Assembly (NCBI GenBank): GCA_051984675.1
Contig: JBPYFK010000111.1
Coordinates: 60,280-124,279 of the forward strand
DNA: 64,000 bases
Direction of reading: 5' to 3'
From: JBPYFK01 sp051984675
GTDB lineage: Bacteria > Actinomycetota > Actinomycetes > Mycobacteriales > Pseudonocardiaceae
A program made the position numbers and the translations under genes. Positions 25,348-35,222 of the stretch are shown in pieces; the first letter of the stretch is position 1; each line of letters starts with the position of its first letter. Under the pieces are notes generated by a model that was not told the origin of the DNA, ran no database searches, and saw nothing but the letters and a program-made list of their open reading frames with translations.

Positions 25348-26656
25348 CCCAGCCGAAGCGGGGTCCCTGCGTACCTCCGACAGCCCAGCCAGCGGCCGAG
25401 CCTCGAAGGTGCGGCGGTTGCTCGGCCGGATCGTGCTGGACACCCGCCCGCTGCGGTACGTGCCCTACCGCCGGCTGTGGTCGTCCAACGTCGTCACGTC
25501 CCTGGGTGCGCAGTTCACCACGGTCGCGGTGCCCAAGCAGATCTACGACCTCACCGGCTCGTCGGCTTTCGTCGGTCTCGCTGGGGTGTTCGGCCTGGTT
25601 CCGCTGCTCGTGTTCGGGTTGTGGGGCGGAGCGGTCGCGGACGCCGTCGACCGGCGCAGGTTGCTGCTGGTGTCCAACAGCGGGCTCGCGTGCGCCTCGG
25701 TGCTGCTGTGGCTGGTCGCCAGCAGCGGCGTGCGCTCCGTCTGGCTCGTTCTGGCGCTGTTCGCCGCGCAGCAGACCTTCTTCGCGATCAACATGCCGGC
25801 CCGCAGCGCCGCTGTCGCGCGGCTCATCCCGGCCCATCTGCTTCCAGCCGCGCAGGCGCTCTGGTCCACGACGTTCCAGCTCTCCGCCGTCATCGGCCCG
25901 CTGCTGGCCGGCGCGATGTTGCCGGTGTTCGGGCTGCAGGCCCTCTACCTCGGAGACGCCCTCGCGCTGTGCGCCGTCCTGTGGGCGGTGTGGAGACTGC
26001 CACCCCTGCCACCGCTCGACGGGGCACCGAGACGCGCCGGACTGCGGTCGGTCCTGGACGGCTTCCGGTACCTGGCCACTCGTGGGGTGCTGCTGGCGTC
26101 GTTCCTCATGGACATCATCGCGATGGTGTTCGGGATGCCACGAGCGCTCTACCCGGAGATGGCCGAGCGGACCTTCGGTGACCCTCCCGGTGGTGGCCTC
26201 GCGCTGGGGTGGCTGTATGCCGCGCTGCCGATCGGTGCGGTCGCATGTGGACTGCTGTCCGGGTGGCTGACCAGGAAGACGCGGCATGGCGTCGGGGTGA
26301 CCCTGGCGGTGTGCGCCTGGGGCGGCGCCGTGATCGGGCTCGGGCTTTCCGGCTCGCTGTGGCTGTCCGCGGTGTTCCTCGCGTTCGGCGGTGCGGCCGA
26401 TTTCGTCAGCATGGTCTATCGCGGCGCGATCTTGCAGGCAGCGGCCACCGACGAGATGCGGGGACGGATTCAGGGAGTTTTCACCGTCGTCGTCGCCGGT
26501 GGTCCTCGGCTCGCGGACTTCCTGCATGGCACGGCCGGTGCGGCGGTGGGGGCGTCTATGGCTGTCGTTGGTGGTGGTGTGGCCGTCGTGCTGGGAGTTC
26601 TGGTGGCGGCACTGAGCATTCCGGCGTTCTGGCGCTACCGCGCTCCCGCAGGCTGA
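25328..26656 (+). CDS. MFS transporter (EntS-like branch)
   Basis: 442 aa from GTG 25328. A basic N-terminal 45 residues then 12 transmembrane helices. Typical of the enterobactin-exporter-like branch: VPYRRLWSSNVVTSLGAQFT start, KQIYDLTGSSAFVGLAG, GAVADAVDRRRLLLVSN (motif A) and AAVARLIPAHLLPAAQAL. In the second half, EMRGRIQGVFTVVVAGGPRLAD is conserved in this branch. It could export a siderophore or drug; substrate not deducible and no siderophore synthesis genes are near. Confidence 0.85.
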   Translation: MPERTSDPAEAGSLRTSDSPASGRASKVRRLLGRIVLDTRPLRYVPYRRLWSSNVVTSLGAQFTTVAVPKQIYDLTGSSAFVGLAGVFGLVPLLVFGLWGGAVADAVDRRRLLLVSNSGLACASVLLWLVASSGVRSVWLVLALFAAQQTFFAINMPARSAAVARLIPAHLLPAAQALWSTTFQLSAVIGPLLAGAMLPVFGLQALYLGDALALCAVLWAVWRLPPLPPLDGAPRRAGLRSVLDGFRYLATRGVLLASFLMDIIAMVFGMPRALYPEMAERTFGDPPGGGLALGWLYAALPIGAVACGLLSGWLTRKTRHGVGVTLAVCAWGGAVIGLGLSGSLWLSAVFLAFGGAADFVSMVYRGAILQAAATDEMRGRIQGVFTVVVAGGPRLADFLHGTAGAAVGASMAVVGGGVAVVLGVLVAALSIPAFWRYRAPAG

Positions 26657-26727
26657 TCCACACCGTCCAAAAAGGACATTTCGGTATCGTTGGATACGCT
26701 GAGCCAGGGAGTGGTTACGCTAGGGGT

Positions 26728-27654
26728 GTGAGCGAGCGAGTTCAGGCCACCGGTCGGCAGTTCGAGATCGCCTACGGCGCGGCCCGGGTCGTCGTCACCG
26801 AGGTCGGTGCGGCCCTGCGGGCGTTCGAGGTGGACGGCGTGCCGTACGTCGAGAGCTACGACCCGGACGCCGCGCCGCCCGCCGCTGCGGGCGCCGTCCT
26901 GGTGCCGTGGCCGAACCGGGTCGCGGACGGCCAGTGGACCCTGGAACGCGAGCCGCAGCAGCTCGCGTTGACCGAACCGAAGCGCCACAACGCCATCCAC
27001 GGCCTGCTCCGGCACACGCCCTGGACCGTCGTCGAGCACGCGGAGTCGACGGTCGTGCTGCACGCGATGGTGCCGGTACAGCCGGGCTGGCCGGTTCCGC
27101 TGCTGACCTCCATCGGGTACGCCGTCGATGCGCAGGGGCTGACCGTCACGCACACCGTCGAGAACCTCGGGTCGCGGGCGATCCCTTTCGGGATCGGCGT
27201 CCATCCGTTCCCCCGCGCCGGCCACGCGGAGACGGACGACTGCACGTTGCGTCTCGCTGCCTCCACCGTGCTGCCCGTGGACGCGGAACGGCTGCTCCCG
27301 GCGCGCCCGCCCCGCGCGTTGGAGGGCGACGAGCAGGACCTCCGGTTCGGCCGGAGGCTGGCCGGGCTGCATCTCGACACGGCGTTCGGCGGCACGACCC
27401 CCGCACCCGACGACCCGGAGCAGAAGGTGCGGCACTCGGTCACCGACCCGTCCGGGCACGGCGTCCAGCTCTGGGCGGACCCGGTGTTCCGGTGGGTCCA
27501 AGTCTACACCGCCGAGGACTTTCCCGGGCGCGGGCGCGCGGTGGCGATCGAGCCGATGACCTGCCCGCCGGATGCGCTGAACTCCGGCATCGACTTGATC
27601 ACGCTGCAGCCCGGCGAGGGGTGGACCGCTCAGTGGGGGCTCTGTCCCTCGTGA
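26728..27654 (+). CDS. aldose 1-epimerase family protein
   Basis: 308 aa from GTG 26728. Galactose-mutarotase beta-sandwich: GAVLVPWPNRVADGQW (sugar-binding Asn/Arg), HNAIHGLLRHTPW (His), GIGVHPF (catalytic His) and, near the end, AIEPMTCPPDALNSG containing the catalytic Glu. Interconverts alpha and beta anomers of hexoses. Probably acts with the downstream PfkB sugar kinase in general sugar metabolism (inference). Confidence 0.9.
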   Translation: MSERVQATGRQFEIAYGAARVVVTEVGAALRAFEVDGVPYVESYDPDAAPPAAAGAVLVPWPNRVADGQWTLEREPQQLALTEPKRHNAIHGLLRHTPWTVVEHAESTVVLHAMVPVQPGWPVPLLTSIGYAVDAQGLTVTHTVENLGSRAIPFGIGVHPFPRAGHAETDDCTLRLAASTVLPVDAERLLPARPPRALEGDEQDLRFGRRLAGLHLDTAFGGTTPAPDDPEQKVRHSVTDPSGHGVQLWADPVFRWVQVYTAEDFPGRGRAVAIEPMTCPPDALNSGIDLITLQPGEGWTAQWGLCPS

Positions 27655-27681
27655 TGCACGGGGTCCCTCGTGATGCACGGG
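27644..27681 (+). repeat. 19-bp perfect tandem duplication
   Basis: GTCCCTCGTGATGCACGGG occurs at 27644-27662 and 27663-27681, spanning the epimerase stop codon and nearly filling the 31-bp gap to the convergent acyl-CoA dehydrogenase. Confidence 0.95.
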
Positions 27682-27685
27682 TCGG

Positions 27686-28837
27686 CTATGCCGCGCGGGC
27701 GAGGTGGCGGCCGATGATCATCCGCTGGATCTGGTTGGTGCCCTCGAAGATCTGCAGCACCTTGGCCTCCCGCATGTAGCGCTCCGCCGGGAACTCGCGG
27801 GTGTAGCCGGCGCCTCCCAGCACCTGCACGGCGTCCGTGGTGACCTTCATGGCCGCATCCGTGGCGACCAGCTTCGCGATCGACGCCTGCTGCCCGAAGG
27901 GGCGGCCGGCGTCCTTGCGCCGGGCCGCGTCCAGGTAGCTGGCGCGGGCGGACTGCACGGCGGCAGCCATGTCGGCCAGCAGGAACTCCAGGCCCTGGAA
28001 CTCGATGATCGGCCTGCCGAACTGCTGCCGCTGCCGGGCGTAGTCCACCGCGAGGTCCAGCGCGGCCTGCGCCAGCCCTACGGCGCACGCCGCGATGCCC
28101 AGTCGTCCGGTGTCCAGGGCGGCGAGGGCGATGCGCAGTCCCTCACCTTCGGCGCCGACGAGCCGGTCCGCTGGCACCCGCGCACCGTCGAAGTGCAGCG
28201 TCGTCGTGGGTGAGCCGGTCAGCCCCATCTTGTGCTCCGGCGTTCCGGCGGACAGGCCATCAATGTCGCCGTCCACCAGGAAGCAGCTGATCCCGCGCGC
28301 ACCGTCGTCGGAGGTGCGAGCCATCAGCGTGTAGTAGTCCGCCACGCCGCCGTGCGTGATCCAGCACTTCGTGCCGTTGACGACGTACGACGTGCTCTCC
28401 CGCGCCTCCGCGCGCGTCGACAGCGCCGCCGCGTCCGAACCGGCGTGCGGCTCGGAAAGCGCGTACGCGCCCAGGAGGTCACCGCCGAGCATCTCGGGCA
28501 GCCACGCCTGTCGTTGCTGCTCAGTGCCGTAGTACGTGAGCGGGAAGCACGACATGACGTGCACCGAGACGCCCACGCCCACGGTCATCCACGCAGCGCT
28601 GATCTCCTCCAGCACCTGCAGGTAGACCTCGTATGGGGTCGCACCACCCCCGTAGGTCTCGGGGTAGGGCAGGCCGAGCAGGCCGGACTTCCCGAGCAAC
28701 CGGAACGCCTCGCGCGGGAAATCGCTCGCGGCTTCGTGCCGGCCCGCCGCCGGCGCGAGCTCCTCGCGGGCGATTTCCCTGGTCAGGGCCAGCAGGTCGG
28801 CGGCTTCCGTGGTGGGGAGCAGGCGCTCGACAGCCAT
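27686..28837 (-). CDS. acyl-CoA dehydrogenase
   Basis: 383 aa from ATG 28835-28837. Complete ACAD: N-terminal helical domain, GAYALSEPHAGSD (FAD-binding beta domain), CWITHGGVADYYTLMART, and C-terminal YTREFPAERYMREAKVLQIFEGTNQIQRMIIGRHL with the catalytic-Glu region. FAD-dependent alpha,beta-dehydrogenation of an acyl-CoA; chain length unknown. Divergent from a TetR gene with an inverted-repeat operator between them, so it is the probable TetR target. Confidence 0.94.
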   Translation of the reverse strand: MAVERLLPTTEAADLLALTREIAREELAPAAGRHEAASDFPREAFRLLGKSGLLGLPYPETYGGGATPYEVYLQVLEEISAAWMTVGVGVSVHVMSCFPLTYYGTEQQRQAWLPEMLGGDLLGAYALSEPHAGSDAAALSTRAEARESTSYVVNGTKCWITHGGVADYYTLMARTSDDGARGISCFLVDGDIDGLSAGTPEHKMGLTGSPTTTLHFDGARVPADRLVGAEGEGLRIALAALDTGRLGIAACAVGLAQAALDLAVDYARQRQQFGRPIIEFQGLEFLLADMAAAVQSARASYLDAARRKDAGRPFGQQASIAKLVATDAAMKVTTDAVQVLGGAGYTREFPAERYMREAKVLQIFEGTNQIQRMIIGRHLARAA

Positions 28838-28876
28838 GGCGGCTCACTCTCCTCGACTCCGTCGGTACTTGGAACT

Positions 28877-28900
28877 GTACCGTAGGACGGGCTACAGTAC
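28877..28900. promoter_or_regulatory. TetR-type operator between acyl-CoA dehydrogenase and TetR genes
   Basis: GTACCGTAG - 6 bp - CTACAGTAC: 9-bp arms with one mismatch, placed in the 123-bp divergent promoter region, 40 bp before the dehydrogenase start. Confidence 0.7.
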
Positions 28901-28960
28901 ACCTATCAGTACTTCAGGGATGCGTCCGACCCAGGCCGGGCACTGTGGCAATCTCTGGCC

Positions 28961-29680
28961 ATGACCAGCTCCGATTCGGTGACGACGACCGGGGGGACGA
29001 CGACCGGGGAAACGGCGACCGGGAGTACGCGGCAACGCGCGACGGCCGCACCCGGGCGGCGGACGAGCGCCCGGCAAGCCGAGCTGCTTGACCGCTTGCG
29101 GGACCTGTTCCTGGCGGAGGGGTTCGCCCACTTCACGCTGGATGACCTCGCCGCCCGCCTGCGCTGCTCGAAATCCACCCTCTACGCGCTGGCGGACAGC
29201 AAGGAGCAGCTCGCGGTCCGGGTGGTGGGCCACTACTTCAAGGGCGCGGCGGCGGAGATCGAGCGGCGCGTTGCCGAGATCAGTGATCTGGTCGAGCGCG
29301 TTGGTGGCTACCTGGACGGTGCCGCCGAGGCCCTGCGGCCCGCCTCGCGCGAGTTCATCGACGACATGGCCGCCAACGCCGCGACCCGCAAGGCGTACGA
29401 GGACAACGCGCGGGCGGCGGCCGAGCGCATCCGCTCGTTCATCACCGAGGGCGTGGAACGCGGCGTCTTCCGCCAGGTCCACCCCGGGCTTGTCGCCGAG
29501 ATGGTCTCGCTGACCCTCTCCGCCATCCAGCGTGGTGAGATCGGGGCGCGCACCGGCCTGTCCGATGCGGAAGCGTTCGCCGCGCTCGCGCAGTTCCTGA
29601 TCGGCGGGCTCGCCGCGCGTCCCCGAGCCCGGCCGGGTGTCCCCGAGCCCGGCCGTGTGTCACCCAAGGAGGAAACGTGA
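28961..29680 (+). CDS. TetR family transcriptional regulator
   Basis: 239 aa from ATG 28961. A Thr/Gly-rich tail of 35 residues precedes the HTH (FTLDDLAARLRCSKSTLYALADSKEQL), then a C-terminal ligand domain of the fatty-acid/ACAD-linked kind (PASREFIDDMAANAATRKAYEDN). A 17-bp repeat (GTCCCCGAGCCCGGCCG at 29619-29635 and 29639-29655) makes the Pro/Arg-rich C-terminal tail. Probably represses the divergent acyl-CoA dehydrogenase in response to an acyl-CoA. The stop overlaps the PfkB start. Confidence 0.9.
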   Translation: MTSSDSVTTTGGTTTGETATGSTRQRATAAPGRRTSARQAELLDRLRDLFLAEGFAHFTLDDLAARLRCSKSTLYALADSKEQLAVRVVGHYFKGAAAEIERRVAEISDLVERVGGYLDGAAEALRPASREFIDDMAANAATRKAYEDNARAAAERIRSFITEGVERGVFRQVHPGLVAEMVSLTLSAIQRGEIGARTGLSDAEAFAALAQFLIGGLAARPRARPGVPEPGRVSPKEET

Positions 29681-30624
29681 TCGTCGTCGGCGGCGAGTCC
29701 CTGGTCGACCTCGTGCCCGATCCGTCCACTGCGGACGGTGAACTCGGTCCGTTGCACCCGATGCTGGGCGGCGGCCCTTACAACGTCGCGGTCGCACTGG
29801 GGCGCCTGAGCGTACCGGTGAGTTTCCTCGCCCGAATCTCCACCGACCAGTTCGGGGACAAGCTTCTGGAGCGACTCGAACAGTCCAATGTGGACATCTC
29901 GCTCGCGGGGCGCGGGCCGGAGCCGACGACGCTGGCCGTGGTCGGGCTCGCCAGCGACGGCTCCGCCCGGTACAGCTTCCACACCGAAGGCACCGCCGCC
30001 CGGTACGTCGCCGATCCCGGACCGCTGCCGGACGGAACCGAGGCGGTGTCGCTGGGAACCCTCGGCATGGTGCTCGAACCCGGCGCGACGGTCTACGAAA
30101 CGGTGCTGCTGCGAGAGGCCGAACGCGACCGGTTCATCGCTCTCGACCCGAACATCCGAGCCAACCTTATCGACGACCCGGACGCCTACCGCCAGCGGTT
30201 CCGCCGCTGGCTCCCCGGCGTGACCCTGCTCAAGCTGTCGGCCGAGGACGCGCAGTGGCTGGCCGGTGACGAAGCCGCCGACCCGGTGAAAGTGGCCCGG
30301 CAGTGGCTGCGGGCAGGACCGGCCGGGGTGGTCGTCACGCGCGGCCGGGACGGGCTGACCGCCGTGACCGCCAGCGGCGAGGTGGTCGAGGTCGAGGGTG
30401 TGCCGGCGGACGTCGTCGACACCATCGGTGCGGGTGACACCGTGCAGGCCGCGCTGCTGGCGTGGCTGTACGACAACAGCGCGCTGACGCGCCGAGCCCT
30501 CAGCGGGCTGGGAGTCGACGGGTGGGAGCGGGCGCTGCGGTTCGCCGCCTCAGCGGCGGCGGTGACGGTGTCCCGCCCGGGCGCCGAGCCGCCGTTGCGG
30601 GCTGAGGTCGGCAGGTCCGAATGA
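29677..30624 (+). CDS. PfkB-family sugar kinase (fructokinase-like)
   Basis: 315 aa from GTG 29677 with RBS AAGGAGGAA; 4-bp overlap with the TetR stop. Ribokinase fold: GGESLVDLVPD, GGGPYNVAVALGRL (substrate Gly-Gly), GAGDTVQAALLAWL with the catalytic Asp in DTIGAGD. The family phosphorylates fructose, ribose or related sugars with ATP. Coupling to a TetR gene is unusual for fructokinases and may be incidental. Confidence 0.9.
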   Translation: MIVVGGESLVDLVPDPSTADGELGPLHPMLGGGPYNVAVALGRLSVPVSFLARISTDQFGDKLLERLEQSNVDISLAGRGPEPTTLAVVGLASDGSARYSFHTEGTAARYVADPGPLPDGTEAVSLGTLGMVLEPGATVYETVLLREAERDRFIALDPNIRANLIDDPDAYRQRFRRWLPGVTLLKLSAEDAQWLAGDEAADPVKVARQWLRAGPAGVVVTRGRDGLTAVTASGEVVEVEGVPADVVDTIGAGDTVQAALLAWLYDNSALTRRALSGLGVDGWERALRFAASAAAVTVSRPGAEPPLRAEVGRSE

Positions 30625-31053
30625 GCAGGCCAGCCTGTTATCGCTCAAGCGTGTGAAACCTCATGAGGAGACCTTCGTCCTTGACGGTCTCCGACGTCCA
30701 CTGCTCCTCTCGGAGCGCTGTACACGGTCGGGAGAGGAAACCCGGCTAGGGTATGCCAGTTCCAGACGATCACGTGACCGACTGGTGACCGAACGCCTCC
30801 AGAACTCGGTGTGATCGTGCTCCCACCTTCCCATCTGGGCTAACACGGTTGCTGCGCGACCGGCCCGCTGCGGTCTAGCGTGAAGCACGACAGGACCCCA
30901 ACGGGGTGGTGCTGCGGCGGTACGGATACCCCGGCCCGGCGCAAGCCGTGACCCGCCACGGCGGCCTATGGCGGTGGCGGCCCATGGCCGTTTCGCACGT
31001 TGTCGGCTGCCTCCGGCGTGCGCCACCTCGACTTGAGCGCGAGAGGTTCCCGA
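30625..31053. other. gltA upstream region
   Basis: 429 bp without a recognised gene. Contains the perfect palindrome CCTCATGAGG (30658-30667), several CAnGTGACC-like repeats near 30770-30790, and the gltA RBS (GAGAGG). Likely carries the gltA promoter and regulatory sites. Confidence 0.4.
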
Positions 31054-32361
<1,308 letters not shown>

Positions 32362-32396
32362 GGTAGCGACTGAGGTCGACGGCTGAGCGAGGGCTG

Positions 32397-32435
32397 CGGC
32401 CCCGGTGTCCCGTGTTTCGAAGGGCGCCGGGGCCG
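32397..32435 (+). terminator. gltA terminator hairpin
   Basis: CGGCCCCGG pairs with CCGGGGCCG (9 bp), extended by an inner CCC/GGG; followed by TTGTGCG. 36 bp after the gltA stop. Confidence 0.75.
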
Positions 32436-32618
32436 TTGTGCGTTCGGTGGGCTATCGGTCGTTGGACCTTCGCTGTGTCGGCCGCGCGCCGGGCGATGTT
32501 GGGGGAGGTTTCGACCCGCCGCGCGGCCGACATGATCATGCTAAGCGGAGGCACGCACGCTCTGTCGTCCGCGTGCCACCATCGAGTCATCACATTCTGG
32601 CGAGCGCGCCCCTCGTGA

Positions 32619-34139
32619 TCAGGAGCGGACGCCTTCCAACGCTCGCGCGACGAGATCCGCTACCGCTTCCCGCGCGGCTGCCCGCTCCCGCGGGTCGACG
32701 CCGATGCGGGTACGACGATCGAGCACGTCATCCGAGCTGAGCGCACCCTCGTGCCGGATCGCCCACACCACCTCGCTTGCCGTGACGGCCACACCGGACC
32801 GCTTGTCCACCGGGACCAGCGGGCCCGCCAGGTCCGGGTCAAGTTCGGTGAGCGCGACGATCCGCATGGCTTCGGTGCCGTACGTGCTGACCAGCCGAGG
32901 CTCGGCTTCGAGGCTGGCGAGGGCGGCACGCGGAGCGGCTCCCACCAGCGCGATCTCGTCCGTGCGGGACGGACCCGCGGCCAGCCCGCCACTGTGCACG
33001 GCGGCATCGACGGTCTCGGCTGCCACCCGCCGGTAGGCCATGGGGTCGCCGCCGGTCACGGTCACCACCCCGGCCGGCGAGGCAACTCCACCCCCGGACC
33101 GAGATCCGCCGAACGCACCGATCACGTGCTCGCGCAGCAGTGGCTGTTCCAGGACGGTGTTCGCGGCGTCGAGCAGGAAATCGACGCCAGAGTCAGGCGA
33201 CTCCCCGGACACCCCCAGATACGCCCGGCCACCCATATCCGGCAGCAGGACAACGAACCGGGTCGGCCCGATCGGTGCGCACACACCGGTCCCGGCCAGG
33301 CCGGCGGCCTCGGCGTCCACGACGAGGTACTCGCTGGTCCGCCCACCGGTCGTATTCACGACCGAACGGGCGTGGATGTTCAACTCCTCGCCGGTGAGCT
33401 GGTCTACTGCCTCCGCGCCGTCATACGCCAGCGACGTGACCCGCACGCGCGTGAGAATGCGGGCGCCGAAGCCGGCTGCGGTGCGGGCCAGGGCAACGGA
33501 CAGGCGAGCGGTGTCGCTCAGTCGGCACGCGTAGCTGAGGAAACCGCCACGCAGGTCTCCTCGCCGCAGACCGGGAACCAGAGCCCTGGCCTGGCTTGCG
33601 GCGAGTCGGGTCGGGGCGGGCAGCAGCTCGCCCGGAGTCCGGGTCGCGCGGCGTAACGCGTCCGCAGCCCGCAACCGAGCCCGCAGACGCGCGGTGACAT
33701 GCTGTGAGTAACCCTCGCGCACGGGGAGGAGTTCTGGAAAGGCCCGCACAAGGTGCGGAGCAGTGCGCGTCATCAGGACTTTCCGCTCGACCGCATTCCG
33801 TCGAGCCAAGCCGATCGGGAACGAGTCATCTAGTCCACTATGGACAATTCTGGCGTCGTCGCACGAGAGGTCCTCCGCCTCGGCGAGCACGACGGAAAGC
33901 CCGCGCGAGGCCGCATCCAGTGCCACACCCGCGCCGGTGACGCCACCGCCTACGACCAGCACGTCGAAGGTGTCGCCACTGGCCACTTCGGACAGTTCGG
34001 CTGCCCGCCGCCCGGCGTTGAGCGACGTCGCGCGCAACGATCCGGCAGGCAGTGGCGTGGTGTTCAACCGCATCCCCTCCGGCCCGTCCGGGCTGGCCAA
34101 CCGGACGACCCGGCTGACCAGCCCGGTTCCGGTCCGCAT
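32619..34139 (-). CDS. GlpD-like FAD-dependent oxidoreductase with degenerate active-site region
   Basis: 506 aa from ATG 34137-34139, 1 bp after the upstream stop; ATG 34073 (MRLNTTPLP) is the likelier family start but its GGAGGGG is adjacent. N-terminal FAD motif DVLVVGGGVTGAGVALDAASRGLSVVLAEAEDL is intact. The next block, normally FGTSRWSSKLVHGGLRYL in glycerol-3-phosphate dehydrogenases, reads SCDDARIVHSGLDDSF, so the conserved GTS-SS-LVHGG is largely lost. The C-terminal DUF-like helical domain is present. Probably a divergent paralogue; glycerol-3-phosphate oxidation is doubtful. Confidence 0.7.
   Translation of the reverse strand: MRTGTGLVSRVVRLASPDGPEGMRLNTTPLPAGSLRATSLNAGRRAAELSEVASGDTFDVLVVGGGVTGAGVALDAASRGLSVVLAEAEDLSCDDARIVHSGLDDSFPIGLARRNAVERKVLMTRTAPHLVRAFPELLPVREGYSQHVTARLRARLRAADALRRATRTPGELLPAPTRLAASQARALVPGLRRGDLRGGFLSYACRLSDTARLSVALARTAAGFGARILTRVRVTSLAYDGAEAVDQLTGEELNIHARSVVNTTGGRTSEYLVVDAEAAGLAGTGVCAPIGPTRFVVLLPDMGGRAYLGVSGESPDSGVDFLLDAANTVLEQPLLREHVIGAFGGSRSGGGVASPAGVVTVTGGDPMAYRRVAAETVDAAVHSGGLAAGPSRTDEIALVGAAPRAALASLEAEPRLVSTYGTEAMRIVALTELDPDLAGPLVPVDKRSGVAVTASEVVWAIRHEGALSSDDVLDRRTRIGVDPRERAAAREAVADLVARALEGVRS
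33834..33846. promoter_or_regulatory. TCCACTATGGACA motif inside the GlpD-like gene
   Basis: One copy of the dispersed TCCANNNTGGA motif family. It sits exactly in the segment encoding the degenerate SCDDARIVHSG region. Confidence 0.4.
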
Positions 34140-34140
34140 G

Positions 34141-35181
34141 TCAGTCCAGCTTCACCAGCATCTTTCCGAGATTCTCACCCTTGAGCAGCCCGAGGAACGC
34201 CGACGGCGCGTTGCGCAGGCCGTCGACAACGGTCTCGCGGTAGCGCAACTTACCCTCACGCACCCACGGGCCGACCTCGCTCACGAAGTCGTTCTTGCGG
34301 TCGAAGCTGTCGCTGACGATGAAGCCCTGCATGTTCAGCCGCTTGGTGACGAACATGAACATGTTGCGCGGGCCGGGCTGCGCCTCGGTCACGTTGTACT
34401 GCGAGATCGCCCCGCAGGCGGCGATCCGGCCGAAGTCGTTCAGCGCGCCGATCGCGGCTTCGAGGTGCTCGCCGCCGACGTTGTCGAAGTAGACGTCGAT
34501 GCCGTCCGGCGCGGCCTCCTTGAGCTGCTCGGCGACCGGTCCGTCCTTGTAGTTGAAGGCCGCGTCGAAGCCGAGTTCCTCGGTCAGCAACCGCACCTTC
34601 TCGGGCGAGCCGGCGCTGCCGATGACCCGTTTGGCCCCGCGAATCTTCGCCATCTGTCCGACGAACGACCCGACCGCGCCCGCAGCGCCGGAAACGAACA
34701 CCGTGTCACCGGCGGCGAAGCGCGCTTTGTCGAACAACCCGACGTAGGCGGTCATGCCGGGCATGCCCAGCACGCCGAGGTAGGCGCTCAGCGGAGCGGT
34801 CTCCGCCGAAACCGCCGTCGCCTGCCTCGCGTCGACCAGGGCGTACTCGCGCCAGCCGAGCCTGTGCAGGACGAACTGGCCCGCCGAGAACCGGTCCGAG
34901 CCGGACGCGACGACCTCCCCGACGGCGTCGCCGTCGAGCGGCTGGCCCACCTGGAACGGCGCGACGTAGGACTTGCCCTCGTTCATCCGGCCGCGCATGT
35001 ACGGGTCCACGCTCATGACCTTGTTGCGCACCAGGATCTGGCCCTCGCCCGGGCTCGGGACAGCCGCCTCGGCGACGTCGAAGTTCTCCTCGGTCGGCCA
35101 GCCCTGCGGGCGAGAGGCCAGTCGGACCTCCAGCGCCTTCTCTGGGATGGCGTTTGCCGGTGTGGTCTGCGATGACGACAC
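34141..35181 (-). CDS. NADP-dependent MDR oxidoreductase (CurA/quinone-reductase-like)
   Basis: 346 aa from GTG 35179-35181 with GGAGG 6 bp upstream; the TTG 4 codons earlier would overlap the RBS. Medium-chain dehydrogenase fold without zinc ligands: VDPYMRGRMNEGKSY, PLDGDAVGEVVASG, VSGAAGAVGSFVGQMAKIRG (Rossmann), GIDVYFDNVGGEHLE, FGRIAACGAISQYN. Such enzymes reduce enones or quinones with NADPH. An 18-bp palindrome just upstream suggests dedicated repressor control. One base separates its stop from the GlpD-like start, so the two are co-transcribed. Confidence 0.92.
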   Translation of the reverse strand: MSSSQTTPANAIPEKALEVRLASRPQGWPTEENFDVAEAAVPSPGEGQILVRNKVMSVDPYMRGRMNEGKSYVAPFQVGQPLDGDAVGEVVASGSDRFSAGQFVLHRLGWREYALVDARQATAVSAETAPLSAYLGVLGMPGMTAYVGLFDKARFAAGDTVFVSGAAGAVGSFVGQMAKIRGAKRVIGSAGSPEKVRLLTEELGFDAAFNYKDGPVAEQLKEAAPDGIDVYFDNVGGEHLEAAIGALNDFGRIAACGAISQYNVTEAQPGPRNMFMFVTKRLNMQGFIVSDSFDRKNDFVSEVGPWVREGKLRYRETVVDGLRNAPSAFLGLLKGENLGKMLVKLD

Positions 35182-35197
35182 CCGGACCTCCAAATAT

Positions 35198-35215
35198 CGA
35201 GACTGATCAGTTTCG
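35198..35215. promoter_or_regulatory. CGA-N-ACTGATCAGT-N-TCG palindromic operator
   Basis: Perfect inverted repeat at 16 of 18 positions (CGAGACTGATCAGTTTCG), 17 bp upstream of the oxidoreductase start and just before the AT-rich TTTTTAG at the GNAT stop. It fits a TetR or HxlR-type repressor site; no regulator gene is adjacent. Confidence 0.7.
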
Positions 35216-35222
35216 TTTTTAG

